From contig JAFSUI010000017.1 of NCBI GenBank assembly GCA_017445315.1, positions 1-48,952 of the forward strand: a DNA stretch of 48,952 nt, read 5' to 3'. The notes under the pieces were generated by a model. That model saw only the letters and a list, made by a program, of their open reading frames with translations, did no database searches and was not told the DNA's origin. Positions 15,669 to 25,254 of the stretch are shown one piece after another. Origin of the DNA: Bacillota bacterium (GTDB lineage: Bacteria; Bacillota; Clostridia; Peptostreptococcales; Anaerovoracaceae). The position numbers and the translations under genes were made by a program. Position 1 is the first letter of the stretch. Each line of letters starts with the position of its first letter.

Positions 15669-18436
15669 TGGCAATAAAGGTGCATGAACTTGCCAAAGAA
15701 CTAGGCTTAACCAGCAAGGAACTATTGGAAAAGATAAAGGCGCTGGGAATTGAAGTAAAAAGCCATATGAGTGCATTGTATGAAGGAGATGTAAAGAAGA
15801 TAAGAGGCTCCATCTCCGGAGATGAACCTACTAGTGATAAAAAAGAGCAGGCTGCAAAGGGTAAGGTAGTAGCGGGTGCTCCTCCTTTTGCTGCGGTAGC
15901 GGGTGCACCGCCGTTTGCCGCGGGAGCTGTTGTAACGAGCAGTAAGCCACTCGTAGATGAGTCGTATTTTGAGAATAAAAAGAGAAAGACGGACGAGGCA
16001 GAAGGAAAGCTTGTTCCGATTGAAGAAAAAGAGGAGAAGCCTGAAGAACTAGAAGACAAGAAGTCCGATAAGGCCAAGGAAGAAGCTCCCAAAGAAAAAG
16101 ATTCCGATGAAAAGAAGGAAGATGTTAAAGAGCAAGTAAGCGAAGCAGCTGAAAAAGAAGATGAAAAACCTAAAGCTGTAGAGCCTGCCGAGAAAAAAGA
16201 AGAAAAGAAGGAAGAGGTGCCTGAGGAGAAGCCAAGCAGAAGGCTTGACAAGAAGCCGATTCAGGAACTCAAGATTGTTGAGAGAGCTTCAGATAGACAG
16301 GACAAGGAGAGCCAGCAAGGCGCAAAGAAACCTCAGGAAAGAAAGAATGCCCAAGATGCAAAACGCGATAAGGGCGAAAGAAGACCGCTTTCCGAAAGAA
16401 AGTCGCGTGAACAGAGAGAAGAAAGACGTCCTTCTCCTAGAGACAATAGAAACGTTGAACCTGAGCTTCCAAAGTCTGCCGATAGACGTCAGCGCGGAGG
16501 GGATTCCGCTCGTCAGGATGGAAAAGGACAGGGCAAACGTCAGGATAAGAAGAACAAACAGTTTGACGGAAATAAATACGATAAGCTTGAGCGTAAATCT
16601 CTTGAGAAACAGTCCAAGGGAAAACATGCCAAGTATAAGACCGTTGATGTTGCTCCGGTAATAGAGGAAGAACCACTACCTGAGGGAACAGTAGTTGTAA
16701 ATGTTCCAATAACCGTAGCTGGTTTCTGTGAACAGGCCGAGGTATCTACTTCAAGAGTAATTACGACGCTCATGAAGCTTGGAATAATGGCTAATATCAA
16801 CCAGAACATAGATGAAGAGACCGTTCTTATTCTTGCAGACGATCTAGGAATCGATGTACGTATAGGAAAGGTTGAGGAGAACCTTGAGGAAGAAGGACTT
16901 GAACTCTTTGAGGATAAGGAGTCGGATCTCAAGCCTCGTCCACCGATTATTACTGTTATGGGTCACGTTGACCATGGTAAGACATCGCTTCTTGACGCGA
17001 TCAGAAAGACCAATGTAACAGCAAAGGAATCAGGTGGAATTACACAGCATATCGGTGCGTCGGAAGTTGTTATAAACGGACAGAGAATCGTATTCCTTGA
17101 TACTCCGGGTCACGAAGCGTTTACGGCAATGCGTGCGAGAGGTGCTCATGTAACTGATATTGCGGTTCTTGTTGTAGCTGCAGACGACGGTGTAATGCCA
17201 CAGACGATTGAATCCATAAGCCACGCTAAGGCAGCGGGAGTTCCTATTATCGTAGCTATAAATAAGATGGATAAGCCTGGTGCTAATCCGGATAGAGTAA
17301 AGCAGGAGCTTTCAGAGCATGGCGTTTTGGTTGAAGAATGGGGCGGAGATGTAATTACTGTTCCTGTATCCGCAAAGACCGGAGAAGGAATAGTAAATCT
17401 ACTTGAAATGATTCTTCTCCAGGCAGAAGTTTTGGAACTCAAGGCAAATCCGAACAGACTTGCTATGGGTACTGTAATTGAAGCAAGGCTGGATAAGGCA
17501 AAGGGTCCTGTTGCCACGCTTCTTGTTCTTAACGGAACTCTTGAAAGTAGCCAGAGTATCGTTGCGGGAACATGTGCCGGACGTATCCGTCTTATGACCG
17601 ACGATAAGGGAAAGACAATAAGAAAGGCAGGCCCTGCTACTGCAGTAGAGATTCTCGGTCTTACTGAGGTTCCTCAGGCAGGAGACGAATTCAATGCAGT
17701 TAAAGAAGATAAGATTGCTCGTGATATCGCAGAGCGTCGTCGCGACAAGTTAAGAGAAGAGGTACTTGCAAGGAAGTCAAGCATGTCGCTTGAAAAGCTC
17801 TTCAGCCAGATCCAGGAGGGCGAGGCAAAGGAACTCAATCTTATCATCAAGGGAGACGTTCAGGGATCAATCGGCGCTATTGTTGCGTCGCTTGAGAAAC
17901 TTAATACGAGCGAGGTAAGAGTTAATATCATCCATACCGGTGTAGGAACGATTACAGAGTCCGATGTAATGCTTGCGGGAACATCAAATGCCGTAATTAT
18001 CGGATTTAATGTAAGACCTACAACTGCTGTTCAGAGTATGGCTGATAGAGATAATGTTGAACTAAGAACCTATAGAGTAATCTATGACGTTATAGACGAT
18101 GTAGAGAATGCTATGAAGGGTATGCTGGATCCTGAGTTCAAGGAAGAAATACTCGGAAAAGTTGAAATAAGAAATACATTTAAGGTTCCAAACGTCGGCA
18201 TAATAGGTGGTGCCTATGTAACCGAAGGCAAGGTAGTAAGAAATGCTGAAGTAAGACTCGTTAGAGACGGAATTGTAATCCACGAGGGTAAAATCAGTTC
18301 ACTCAAGCGTTTCAAGGACGATGCCAAAGAGGTTAATCAGGGCTATGAATGCGGTATTGGACTGGAAAACTATAACGACATCAAGGAAGGCGATATAGTT
18401 GAATGCTTCCGCATGGTAGAGGTAAAGAGAGACTAA
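15668..18436 (+). CDS. infB: Translation initiation factor IF-2
   Basis: 922 residues. An IF2-N module is at 1-50, then a long Lys/Glu/Arg-rich linker to about 340, a second IF2-N-like region, and the GTPase domain with G1 GHVDHGKT at 432-439, G3 DTPGHEAF and G4 NKMDK, followed by domains II-IV that bind fMet-tRNA. The linker carries a duplicated VAGAPPFAA unit (15869-15922). It delivers initiator tRNA to the 30S. Confidence 0.98.
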   Translation: MAIKVHELAKELGLTSKELLEKIKALGIEVKSHMSALYEGDVKKIRGSISGDEPTSDKKEQAAKGKVVAGAPPFAAVAGAPPFAAGAVVTSSKPLVDESYFENKKRKTDEAEGKLVPIEEKEEKPEELEDKKSDKAKEEAPKEKDSDEKKEDVKEQVSEAAEKEDEKPKAVEPAEKKEEKKEEVPEEKPSRRLDKKPIQELKIVERASDRQDKESQQGAKKPQERKNAQDAKRDKGERRPLSERKSREQREERRPSPRDNRNVEPELPKSADRRQRGGDSARQDGKGQGKRQDKKNKQFDGNKYDKLERKSLEKQSKGKHAKYKTVDVAPVIEEEPLPEGTVVVNVPITVAGFCEQAEVSTSRVITTLMKLGIMANINQNIDEETVLILADDLGIDVRIGKVEENLEEEGLELFEDKESDLKPRPPIITVMGHVDHGKTSLLDAIRKTNVTAKESGGITQHIGASEVVINGQRIVFLDTPGHEAFTAMRARGAHVTDIAVLVVAADDGVMPQTIESISHAKAAGVPIIVAINKMDKPGANPDRVKQELSEHGVLVEEWGGDVITVPVSAKTGEGIVNLLEMILLQAEVLELKANPNRLAMGTVIEARLDKAKGPVATLLVLNGTLESSQSIVAGTCAGRIRLMTDDKGKTIRKAGPATAVEILGLTEVPQAGDEFNAVKEDKIARDIAERRRDKLREEVLARKSSMSLEKLFSQIQEGEAKELNLIIKGDVQGSIGAIVASLEKLNTSEVRVNIIHTGVGTITESDVMLAGTSNAVIIGFNVRPTTAVQSMADRDNVELRTYRVIYDVIDDVENAMKGMLDPEFKEEILGKVEIRNTFKVPNVGIIGGAYVTEGKVVRNAEVRLVRDGIVIHEGKISSLKRFKDDAKEVNQGYECGIGLENYNDIKEGDIVECFRMVEVKRD
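15869..15922 (+). repeat. Two 27-bp units encoding VAGAPPFAA in the IF-2 linker
   Basis: Units 15869-15895 and 15896-15922 encode identical peptides but differ at several third positions, so the duplication is old and kept at protein level. It is the only hydrophobic patch in an otherwise highly charged linker. Confidence 0.85.
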
Positions 18437-18437
18437 G

Positions 18438-18842
18438 ATGAAGGGACATAGAACAGGTCGTCTTGGGGAGGAAATCAAAAAGATAGTAGGCGCAATGCTT
18501 ATTACTGAGGTTAAGGATCCAAGGCTCCAGGGAAAAATAATCAGCGTGACAGATGTCGATGTTAGCAGAGACGGCTCTTATGCAACATGCTATGTTTCTG
18601 TTATGGCGGGAACAAATGATAAGACTGCGGAGGAGGAAGCCGTAGAAGGTCTCCGCTCTGCAACAGGCCTCTTTAGGAAAGAAATAGGAAAGCAGGTCAA
18701 GCTGAGAAGAGTACCCGAACTGACATTTAAAATCGACAATTCTCTGGAATATGGTCTCCATATAGAGAATGTCATAAAGGGACTGGATATTAAGCCCGAG
18801 GAAGAAGTTGAATCTCCGGAAGAAGACGGTGAAGATGAATAA
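18438..18842 (+). CDS. rbfA: Ribosome-binding factor A
   Basis: 134 residues. It is a 30S maturation and cold-adaptation factor with a KH-like fold. RTGRLGEEIKKIV, EVKDPRLQG, VDVSRDGSYATCYVSV and LRRVPELTFKIDNSLEYG are family signatures. The last bases overlap nrnA by 8. Confidence 0.96.
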   Translation: MKGHRTGRLGEEIKKIVGAMLITEVKDPRLQGKIISVTDVDVSRDGSYATCYVSVMAGTNDKTAEEEAVEGLRSATGLFRKEIGKQVKLRRVPELTFKIDNSLEYGLHIENVIKGLDIKPEEEVESPEEDGEDE

Positions 18843-19800
18843 TTCGTTCAAAGAGATAGCGGCAGAAATAAAAAAGGCAAAGAAGATAGTTCTTTATCCC
18901 CATATGCATATGGACGGAGACGCCCTTGGTTCATGTGTCTCTCTTTGTCATGTGTTTAGAGGAGAGGGAATTGAGAGCTATGTCTATATCCAAGAGGATA
19001 TTCCGGACAATTTAAAATTTCTTGATAACGGATACTGCACATCCGATGAGGAAAAGGTTAAGAATGCAGATATATCCATGCTGGTTGATTCAGGTGAGCT
19101 TAAGAGAATCAAAGGAAGAGAAGACGCCTTTAATTCAGGAAAGACTAGTATCTGCATAGATCACCATGAAACGACGGCGCCTTTCTGCGATTTCAATTAT
19201 ATTGATTCAAAGGCAGCCGCAACCGGTGAACTTGTTTTTGAACTTTTAAATGAACTCGGAGCAAAAGGAGATTCCGTAACAGCGAATGCTCTCTTTGCCG
19301 CAATTACAACTGATACAGGTAACTTCCAGTATTCAAATACAGATAAGCTTTCTCATGAGATTGTCGCAAAACTTTATGACTGGGGTTTGGAATCTTCCAA
19401 GATCAGTATCGAGATATATGAGAACTATAGGCTTGAGAGGCTCAAACTTGAGGCGGAGGCTATGTCAAATTCTGTAATCTTTGGAGGCGGAAGAGCGGCA
19501 ATTACAACAGTTACCCAGGAGATGCTTCGTGAGACAGGCGCGCTCATGAACGAGACGGAGAGCATTGTCGATAACCTTCGTTCGATAAGGGGCGTAGAGG
19601 TCGCCATCCTTCTCAAGGAAGAGGAAGAAAAACTCATAAGAGCAAGCATAAGATCAAAGGAATGGTTTGACGTCGCAGAACTTGCGACAGCCTTTGGTGG
19701 AGGTGGGCATAAGCATGCATCCGGCTTTACTTCACATAAGACACTCTCAGAAACCTGGGAGGATGCAAAAAGAGAAATCGAGAAGAGATTAGATTTATAG
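18835..19800 (+). CDS. nrnA: DHH/DHHA1 phosphoesterase NrnA (nanoRNase / pAp phosphatase)
   Basis: 321 residues from ATG 18835 (inside the rbfA end). It degrades 2-5-nt RNA and often pAp. Metal ligands are visible in HMDGDALGS (about 23-31), DSGE, DHHE (109-112) and the C-terminal substrate loop GGGGHKHASGF. Position between rbfA and truB is the standard Firmicute one. Confidence 0.94.
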   Translation: MNNSFKEIAAEIKKAKKIVLYPHMHMDGDALGSCVSLCHVFRGEGIESYVYIQEDIPDNLKFLDNGYCTSDEEKVKNADISMLVDSGELKRIKGREDAFNSGKTSICIDHHETTAPFCDFNYIDSKAAATGELVFELLNELGAKGDSVTANALFAAITTDTGNFQYSNTDKLSHEIVAKLYDWGLESSKISIEIYENYRLERLKLEAEAMSNSVIFGGGRAAITTVTQEMLRETGALMNETESIVDNLRSIRGVEVAILLKEEEEKLIRASIRSKEWFDVAELATAFGGGGHKHASGFTSHKTLSETWEDAKREIEKRLDL

Positions 19801-19822
19801 CATTGGGAGGTCATGAGGACTG

Positions 19823-20776
19823 ATGGTAGGTATATTAAATATCAACAAACCTCAAGAGATGACCTCTTTTGATGTGGTCGCAATCCTTAGGAAAAAACTC
19901 GGCGTAAAGAGAATCGGACATCTGGGCACATTGGATCCCATGGCGGAAGGTGTTCTTCCGGTTGCTATCGGAAAAGCAACGAGGATAATGGAGTACCTGG
20001 ACGGAGACCTGAAGGAATATGTCGGAGAGTTTATCTTTGGTATATCATCTGATACGGACGATATCTGGGGAGAAGAGATAAGGCAGAAAGAAAAGCCGAT
20101 TATTTCTCGGGACGATATTGAGGAGGCTATAAAGAGTTTCACGGGAGTTATTACTCAAACTCCGCCTAAGTATGCCGCAATAAAGATTGACGGTAGAAAG
20201 CTATATGAATACGCAAGGGCCGGAGAAGAAGTTGATATAAAAAGCAGAAATATCTATATTGAGAGATTTGATATATTGGACTTTGGGAATAAATACGTTG
20301 CTGAGGTAGAAAAAGAACTTCCATATGTCATAGCGAGAATTATTTGCAGCAAGGGAACATATATCAGATCTATTGCAAGGGACCTGGGAAAAGCTCTCGG
20401 AACCTGCGGACTTATGTCGGGCCTACAAAGAAGAAGGAACGGATGCTTTGATATAGAGGAAGCAATAGATATAGATACCATAAGAAATATGGAAGAAAAA
20501 GATATTGAGAAGCTTCTTCTAAAGATGGAAGATGCGCTTACTTGTTTTCCCGAGGTTCATCTCTCGGGTTGGGAGGCAAAGCTTTTTTCCAATGGAGTAC
20601 CGCTCGAAAAAGGGCAATGGCAAAAACCTGATAAAGCGCTCGGAAGAAGAAACTTTCCGCTCGGGCTACCTGAGTCATATAAGGATTTATACAAGGTATT
20701 TGGAGACGAAGGGTTTTTGGGAATAGGTTATGAGACGCCGGAGGGCGGACTAAAGGCAGATAAGATATTATTATAG
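19823..20776 (+). CDS. truB: tRNA pseudouridine-55 synthase
   Basis: 317 residues. It makes pseudouridine at position 55 in the T-loop of tRNAs. The catalytic Asp is in GHLGTLDPMAEGVLP (about residue 38); the KYAAIKIDGRKLYEYAR and GTYIRSIARDLG segments match the family. GGGAGG lies upstream, with TGAGGA nearer the ATG. Confidence 0.96.
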   Translation: MVGILNINKPQEMTSFDVVAILRKKLGVKRIGHLGTLDPMAEGVLPVAIGKATRIMEYLDGDLKEYVGEFIFGISSDTDDIWGEEIRQKEKPIISRDDIEEAIKSFTGVITQTPPKYAAIKIDGRKLYEYARAGEEVDIKSRNIYIERFDILDFGNKYVAEVEKELPYVIARIICSKGTYIRSIARDLGKALGTCGLMSGLQRRRNGCFDIEEAIDIDTIRNMEEKDIEKLLLKMEDALTCFPEVHLSGWEAKLFSNGVPLEKGQWQKPDKALGRRNFPLGLPESYKDLYKVFGDEGFLGIGYETPEGGLKADKILL

Positions 20777-20787
20777 CGAGAAGAGAA

Positions 20788-21735
20788 TTGAAAGTATTTA
20801 GAACTATTGAAGAAATAAAGAATATACCCGAAACCGCAGTTGCGCTCGGAAGCTTTGACGGTGTTCATCTTGGACATCAGGAGCTTATAAAAAAGACTTC
20901 CGAACTAGCGAGAAAGCTAGGTGTTCATACTGCTGTTTTTACGTTTTCAAATCATCCTAGGGACCTTATTCCAGGAAGTGAGAAGACAAAGAATATCCTC
21001 TATAGAAGCGAGAAGGAAAGACTGATGGAGGAACTCGGGGTAGAATATCTCTTTGATGTCCCATTTACAGAAGAAATCATGAAGATGGATCCTAGATCCT
21101 ATGTTTCGGATTTGCTTTTGGAAAAGCTTAATGCAAAGGTTCTTTGCTGTGGGTTCAACCATCGTTTTGGGCACAAGGCGGAGGGGACACCTGAGCTTCT
21201 TAAAAGTCTGGGAGAAGAACTCGGGTTTACATCCTTTGTTATGGAACCATTTTATATCGGCGGTACGCTTGTTAGCTCTACACTTATTAGAAAGCTGATT
21301 TCTGATGGCGAGGTTTCAAAATGCCATGAATATATGGGACGGCATTATGCAATATCCGGAGAAGTGGTTGTAGGAAATAGACTCGGAAAGAGCCTTGGTT
21401 TTCCGACATCAAATCTTTTGATAGATGACAGTATGGCTTCGCCGAAAAACGGAGTTTATATCACATATTGCACCTATAGCGGCGTGAGATATCCGAGCAT
21501 CACAAATGTAGGAGTAAAGCCGACTATAGGCGCATACGAAAAGAACGTGGAAACCCATATTTTTGGCTTTGAGAAGGAACTCTACGGAAAGCAAATCTTG
21601 GTAGAATTCCTCCTGAAAAAGCGCGATGAGGTCAAATTTGACTCCATAGACGATCTAAAGGATCAGATAAAGAATGACTGCGAGGAGGCCAGGGAGATTC
21701 ACGAAAGACTCAAAAGCGGCGAATTAACCCTATAA
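20788..21735 (+). CDS. ribF: Bifunctional riboflavin kinase / FAD synthetase
   Basis: 315 residues from a TTG start at 20788, which gives the standard KVFRTIEEI...ALGSFDGVHLGHQ N-terminus; GAGAAGAG precedes it. The N-terminal nucleotidylyltransferase (HLGH, about 25-28) makes FAD and the C-terminal flavokinase (GKSLGFPTSNL, about 195) makes FMN. It is the last gene of the nusA-infB operon. Confidence 0.96.
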   Translation: MKVFRTIEEIKNIPETAVALGSFDGVHLGHQELIKKTSELARKLGVHTAVFTFSNHPRDLIPGSEKTKNILYRSEKERLMEELGVEYLFDVPFTEEIMKMDPRSYVSDLLLEKLNAKVLCCGFNHRFGHKAEGTPELLKSLGEELGFTSFVMEPFYIGGTLVSSTLIRKLISDGEVSKCHEYMGRHYAISGEVVVGNRLGKSLGFPTSNLLIDDSMASPKNGVYITYCTYSGVRYPSITNVGVKPTIGAYEKNVETHIFGFEKELYGKQILVEFLLKKRDEVKFDSIDDLKDQIKNDCEEAREIHERLKSGELTL

Positions 21736-21744
21736 ATTGCCTAA

Positions 21745-21762
21745 AAGCATTGAAAAATGCTT
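21745..21762 (+). other. Stem-loop with GAAA loop after ribF
   Basis: AAGCATT (21745-21751) and AATGCTT (21756-21762) form a 7-bp stem closed by a GAAA tetraloop. No T-run follows. The 3' arm overlaps the first bases of the infC -35 box. It may mark the 3' end of the ribF transcript. Confidence 0.4.
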
Positions 21763-21789
21763 GACAAACAATTTGCTACGTGATACCTT
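21761..21789 (+). promoter_or_regulatory. Promoter of infC-rpmI-rplT
   Basis: Consensus TTGACA (21761-21766), 17-base spacer ending in TGA, then TACCTT (21784-21789), an extended but imperfect -10. The predicted transcript begins near 21796, giving a leader of about 150 bases. Confidence 0.7.
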
Positions 21790-21795
21790 ATCAAG

Positions 21796-21945
21796 GTACG
21801 AAAGAAGAAGTTATCCGCTTCTCACCCAAGGATTTTGCTCTAAAGGGTAGTGATATGGAAATCGGGCTAAGGCCTTTTGATTTTGGCGGATACTTCTATG
21901 TATCCGCTTTGTATATCTTGTAAGTGAAGTTTTGGAGGTACAGCC
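21796..21945 (+). promoter_or_regulatory. infC leader with alternative stem-loops (L20-leader-like attenuator)
   Basis: A hairpin GCGGATAC (21886-21893) / GTATCCGC (21900-21907) lies before the ribosome binding site and is followed by the T-rich TTTGTATATCTTG. An earlier copy of TATCCGCTT at 21812-21820 can pair with the same 5' arm, so two exclusive folds are possible. Such leaders control infC-rpmI-rplT in Bacillus, where L20 binds the leader; membership of that RNA family is inferred from position and layout. Confidence 0.6.
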
Positions 21946-22458
21946 ATTAAAGAGAACAAGATAAACGAAGAAATTCGCGATCCTGAACTTAGGATCATAG
22001 ACGAAGAAGGAAATATGCTCGGAATAATGGGAAGAGACGAAGCGCTCGCTCTTTCCGAGGAGAAGAATCTAGACCTCGTTATGATTTCTCCCAATGCGGA
22101 GCCGCCTGTATGCAAGATTCTTGACTACGGCAAATTCCGTTATGAGAATCAAAAGCGAGAGAAGGATGCCAAGAAAAAACAAAAGGTTATCCAGGTCAAA
22201 GAGGTTCGTCTTAGCACGTTTATAGAAGAGCATGATATCCAAGTAAAGGCCAACACAGCCTGTAAGTTCTTGCAGGATGGTGATAAGGTCAAGGTTTCGC
22301 TGAGGTTCAGAGGAAGAGAACTCGGACATACGGATCTCGGTAAGGAAGTCATGGAAAAATTCGCTGAACTTTGCAGCGAGTACGCTACAGTTGATAAGAA
22401 TCCGGTTATGGAGGGCAGGGTACTTACCATGTTCCTGGCTCCGAAAGCCGATAAATAG
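21946..22458 (+). CDS. infC: Translation initiation factor IF-3, ATT start codon
   Basis: 170 residues. The reading frame begins with ATT at 21946, six bases after GGAGGT, and gives the family N-terminus [21 protein letters not shown]; no ATG or GTG fits until 22015, which would delete the start of the N-domain. Rare ATT/AUU starts are a known hallmark of infC, because IF-3 itself rejects such codons and so limits its own synthesis. Both domains, linked by the [11 protein letters not shown] helix, are intact. Confidence 0.93.
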   Translation: MKENKINEEIRDPELRIIDEEGNMLGIMGRDEALALSEEKNLDLVMISPNAEPPVCKILDYGKFRYENQKREKDAKKKQKVIQVKEVRLSTFIEEHDIQVKANTACKFLQDGDKVKVSLRFRGRELGHTDLGKEVMEKFAELCSEYATVDKNPVMEGRVLTMFLAPKADK

Positions 22459-22472
22459 GAGGGAGAAAAAAC

Positions 22473-22670
22473 ATGGCAAACAAAATGAAGTCGCACAGAG
22501 GCGCATGCAAGAGACTTAAACTGACAGGAAGCGGCAAGATTAAGAGAAACAAGGCGTATAAGAGCCATAAGCTTACCAAGAAGGCTCCAAAGAGAAAAAG
22601 AGGCCTTCGTCAGGCAACAATTATCACGAGCGCGGACCACAAGAGAATGCTTAGGTCCATGGCTAAGTAA
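22473..22670 (+). CDS. rpmI: 50S ribosomal protein L35
   Basis: 65 residues, highly basic. [20 protein letters not shown] and [18 protein letters not shown] are the family signatures. It lies 14 bases after infC with AGGAGGGAG upstream. Confidence 0.98.
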   Translation: MANKMKSHRGACKRLKLTGSGKIKRNKAYKSHKLTKKAPKRKRGLRQATIITSADHKRMLRSMAK

Positions 22671-22693
22671 TTAGGTAGTAGGAGGTAAGAAAA

Positions 22694-23050
22694 ATGGCAA
22701 GAGTTAAAAAGGGTGTAAACGCCCATAAGAGACATAAAAAGATTCTTAAGCTGGCAAAGGGTTTTTACGGTGCAAAGAGTAAGCAGTTCCGTGCAGCAAA
22801 CACAGCTGTTATGAGATCCCTCCGTTCCGCTTATATCGGAAGAAAGCTCAAGAAGAGACAGTATAGACAGATGTGGATTGCAAGAATCAATGCTGGAGCA
22901 AGAATGAATGGTCTTTCTTATAGCCGCCTCATGGATGGTCTTAAGAAGAACGGAATTGAAATCAACAGAAAGATGCTTTCCGAGATGGCAATCCATGACG
23001 CAGACGGTTTTGCAAAGCTTTGCGAAACAGCCAAGAACGTAGCAAAATAA
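22694..23050 (+). CDS. rplT: 50S ribosomal protein L20
   Basis: 118 residues. [23 protein letters not shown](Y)GAKS and the [13 protein letters not shown] segment are typical. Besides being an early 50S assembly protein it is the likely repressor that acts on the infC leader. Confidence 0.98.
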   Translation: MARVKKGVNAHKRHKKILKLAKGFYGAKSKQFRAANTAVMRSLRSAYIGRKLKKRQYRQMWIARINAGARMNGLSYSRLMDGLKKNGIEINRKMLSEMAIHDADGFAKLCETAKNVAK

Positions 23051-23059
23051 GACGCTTAA

Positions 23060-23085
23060 GATCCGGAGCCTTTCCGGGTCTTTTT
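23060..23085 (+). terminator. Terminator after rplT
   Basis: GATCCGGA (23060-23067) pairs with TCCGGGTC (23073-23080), one G-U pair, loop GCCTT, then five T. Confidence 0.85.
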
Positions 23086-23133
23086 GCAAGTGGAATAATT
23101 AAATCGTTGTTTATGCGATAGAAAGGGAATCAA

Positions 23134-24045
23134 ATGGCCAATATCATTGCAGTGATTTGGGATTTTGACAAGACCTTGGTTGACGGATATATGCAGGATC
23201 CAATCTTTGAGGAATACGGTGTAGATGCAACCGAGTTTTGGCGCGAGGTCGCGAGCCTTCCCGAGAAGTATATGAAGGAGCAGGGTGTCAGAGTTAACAA
23301 GGACACCATATATCTTAATCAATTCATAAAATATACAAGAGAAGGAAAATTCCCGGGACTAAACAATGCCAAGCTTAAGACCTTTGGAACAAAGCTTAAG
23401 CTTTATCCGGGTATCCCCGAACTCTTTCAGAAGACAAAGGAAATAGTCCTTAATAATGCGGAGTACCAGAAGTACGAAATCAAGGTTGAGCATTATGTTG
23501 TAAGCACCGGAATGACTCCAATCATTGAGGGTTCCGAGGTTATGGACTATGTAGATGGAATCTGGGGCTGCGATCTTATAGAATCGGGCGAGGGTGAAGA
23601 AAGAGTTATCAGTGAAATCGGTTATACGATTGACAATACCAGTAAAACCCGCGCGATTTTTGAAATTAACAAGGGTTCCAACATCCATCCCGAGATAGAT
23701 GTAAACTCAACCATACCTGAAGAAGCAAGGCGTGTTCATTTTAAAAATATGATCTATATAGCCGATGGTCCGAGCGATATACCTGCATTCTCGGTAATCA
23801 ATGCAAACGGCGGTGCGACATTTGCTATTTATCCAAAGGGCGATGAAAAGGCATTTAGACAAGTAGAGGCTCTTCGTGCCAACGGAAGAATAGATACTTA
23901 TGCCGAAGCGGATTATACCGAGAGTTCTCAGAGTTTTATGTGGATTAGCTCAAAGATAAAAGAATTCGCGGATCGTATTTGCAAAGAAGAACAGGCAAGA
24001 ATCAAGGAAACGGTAAAGGATGCGCCGAAGCATCTCAATACTTAG
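23134..24045 (+). CDS. HAD-superfamily phosphatase
   Basis: 303 residues. Motif I DFDKT gives nucleophile Asp10 and acid/base Asp12; a Ser/Thr motif II lies in YVVSTGMTP and motif IV is IADGPSDIPAF. The cap is mostly helical. The substrate is unknown; the fold resembles phosphoserine-phosphatase-like HADs. It has GAAAGGG before the ATG and stands alone between the rplT terminator and coaBC. Confidence 0.8.
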   Translation: MANIIAVIWDFDKTLVDGYMQDPIFEEYGVDATEFWREVASLPEKYMKEQGVRVNKDTIYLNQFIKYTREGKFPGLNNAKLKTFGTKLKLYPGIPELFQKTKEIVLNNAEYQKYEIKVEHYVVSTGMTPIIEGSEVMDYVDGIWGCDLIESGEGEERVISEIGYTIDNTSKTRAIFEINKGSNIHPEIDVNSTIPEEARRVHFKNMIYIADGPSDIPAFSVINANGGATFAIYPKGDEKAFRQVEALRANGRIDTYAEADYTESSQSFMWISSKIKEFADRICKEEQARIKETVKDAPKHLNT

Positions 24046-24066
24046 TCTTAAGCATGAGGTTAAGCG

Positions 24067-25254
24067 ATGTATAAGGGAAAGACAGTACTTCTTGGTGTAA
24101 CGGGCGGAATAGCGGCATATAAGATGCCGTATGTTGCAAGTGGTCTCATAAAGAAAAACGCAAACGTAGAAGTGATGATGACCAAGAACGCATGTGAGTT
24201 TATTTCGCCGATGAACTTTGAGGCTCTTACAAAGAACAAATGCCATACCGATTTATTTGACGGTGAGGATGGCGGGAAAATAATGCATATCACGCTTGCA
24301 AAGAGTGCGGATGTTATTCTTATTGCACCCGCTACGGCAAATGTGATAGCAAAGCTGGCACATGGAATTGCGGATGATCTTCTTACATCCACAGTCCTTG
24401 CAGCTACATGCCATAAGATAATTGCACCTGCAATGAATACAAATATGCTAAGAAACCCTATCACGATTTCAAATATAGAAAGGCTGAAGGCCTTTGGATT
24501 TGAAGTGATAGAGCCTGCGGAGGGTTTTCTTGCTTGTGGAGACGAAGGTGCAGGAAAACTTCCTGAACCGGCTGTTCTTCTTGAATATATAGAGCGCGAA
24601 ATTGCAAGAGAAAAGGATATGGTCGGTAAAAAGGTTCTTGTTACCTCAGGTGCAACCAGAGAAGCCCTTGACCCTGTAAGGTTTATTACAAACCATAGTA
24701 CGGGCAGGATGGGTTTTGCACTTGCTAAAGAAGCGATGCTTCGCGGTGCCGATGTTACGCTCGTAAAAGCATCTACAACAGCTGAGGTTCCTCCCTTTGT
24801 GAATGTAGTAAATGTTGAAAGTGCGGAAGAAATGTTTGAAGAAGTAAAAAGCCTATCTTCTGACATGGACATAATAATCAAAGCAGCAGCAGTTTCTGAC
24901 TATACCCCTGAGACCTTTAGTGAGGAGAAGATTAAAAAGTCCGACGGAAGCATTTCTCTTTCTCTAAAGCGTACAAACGATATACTCGCTTATCTTGGAG
25001 AGCATAAGAAAGAGGGACAGTTTATCTGTGGATTTTCAATGGAAACAGAGAATCTGATTGAAAACAGTCAGAAAAAACTCCAGAAGAAAAATGCGGATAT
25101 GATCGTTGCAAATAATCTCAAGGAAGCCGGAGCAGGCTTTGGAACAGAAACTAATAAGGTGACGTTCATAACTAAGGACGGCGTATTCCCACAGGAACTG
25201 GACAGCAAAGAAAACGTTGCCAAGGCAATAATGGATAGGATACTTAATAAATAA
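24067..25254 (+). CDS. coaBC: Phosphopantothenoylcysteine synthetase/decarboxylase
   Basis: 395 residues, bifunctional and flavin-dependent, two steps of coenzyme A synthesis. The N-terminal CoaC part has GVTGGIAAYK, MHITLAK, PAMNTNM and the flap Cys in ACGDEGAGKLPEP (about 158). The CoaB part has TSGATREALDPVRFITNHSTGRMG and LKRTNDIL. It overlaps the next gene by one base (TAATG). Confidence 0.97.
   Translation: MYKGKTVLLGVTGGIAAYKMPYVASGLIKKNANVEVMMTKNACEFISPMNFEALTKNKCHTDLFDGEDGGKIMHITLAKSADVILIAPATANVIAKLAHGIADDLLTSTVLAATCHKIIAPAMNTNMLRNPITISNIERLKAFGFEVIEPAEGFLACGDEGAGKLPEPAVLLEYIEREIAREKDMVGKKVLVTSGATREALDPVRFITNHSTGRMGFALAKEAMLRGADVTLVKASTTAEVPPFVNVVNVESAEEMFEEVKSLSSDMDIIIKAAAVSDYTPETFSEEKIKKSDGSISLSLKRTNDILAYLGEHKKEGQFICGFSMETENLIENSQKKLQKKNADMIVANNLKEAGAGFGTETNKVTFITKDGVFPQELDSKENVAKAIMDRILNK

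Noticed and set aside
15869-15922. VAGAPPFAA duplication as a sign of recent slippage
   Set aside because: Third codon positions differ between copies, so it is an old duplication, of little note.
15622-16251. Minus-strand Ser-rich open frame opposite the IF-2 linker
   Set aside because: Reflects the Lys/Glu codon bias of the linker read backwards.
24060-24881. Long minus-strand open frame opposite coaBC
   Set aside because: Low-complexity Ser/Ala/Ile product typical of antisense frames; coaBC covers it fully with conserved motifs.
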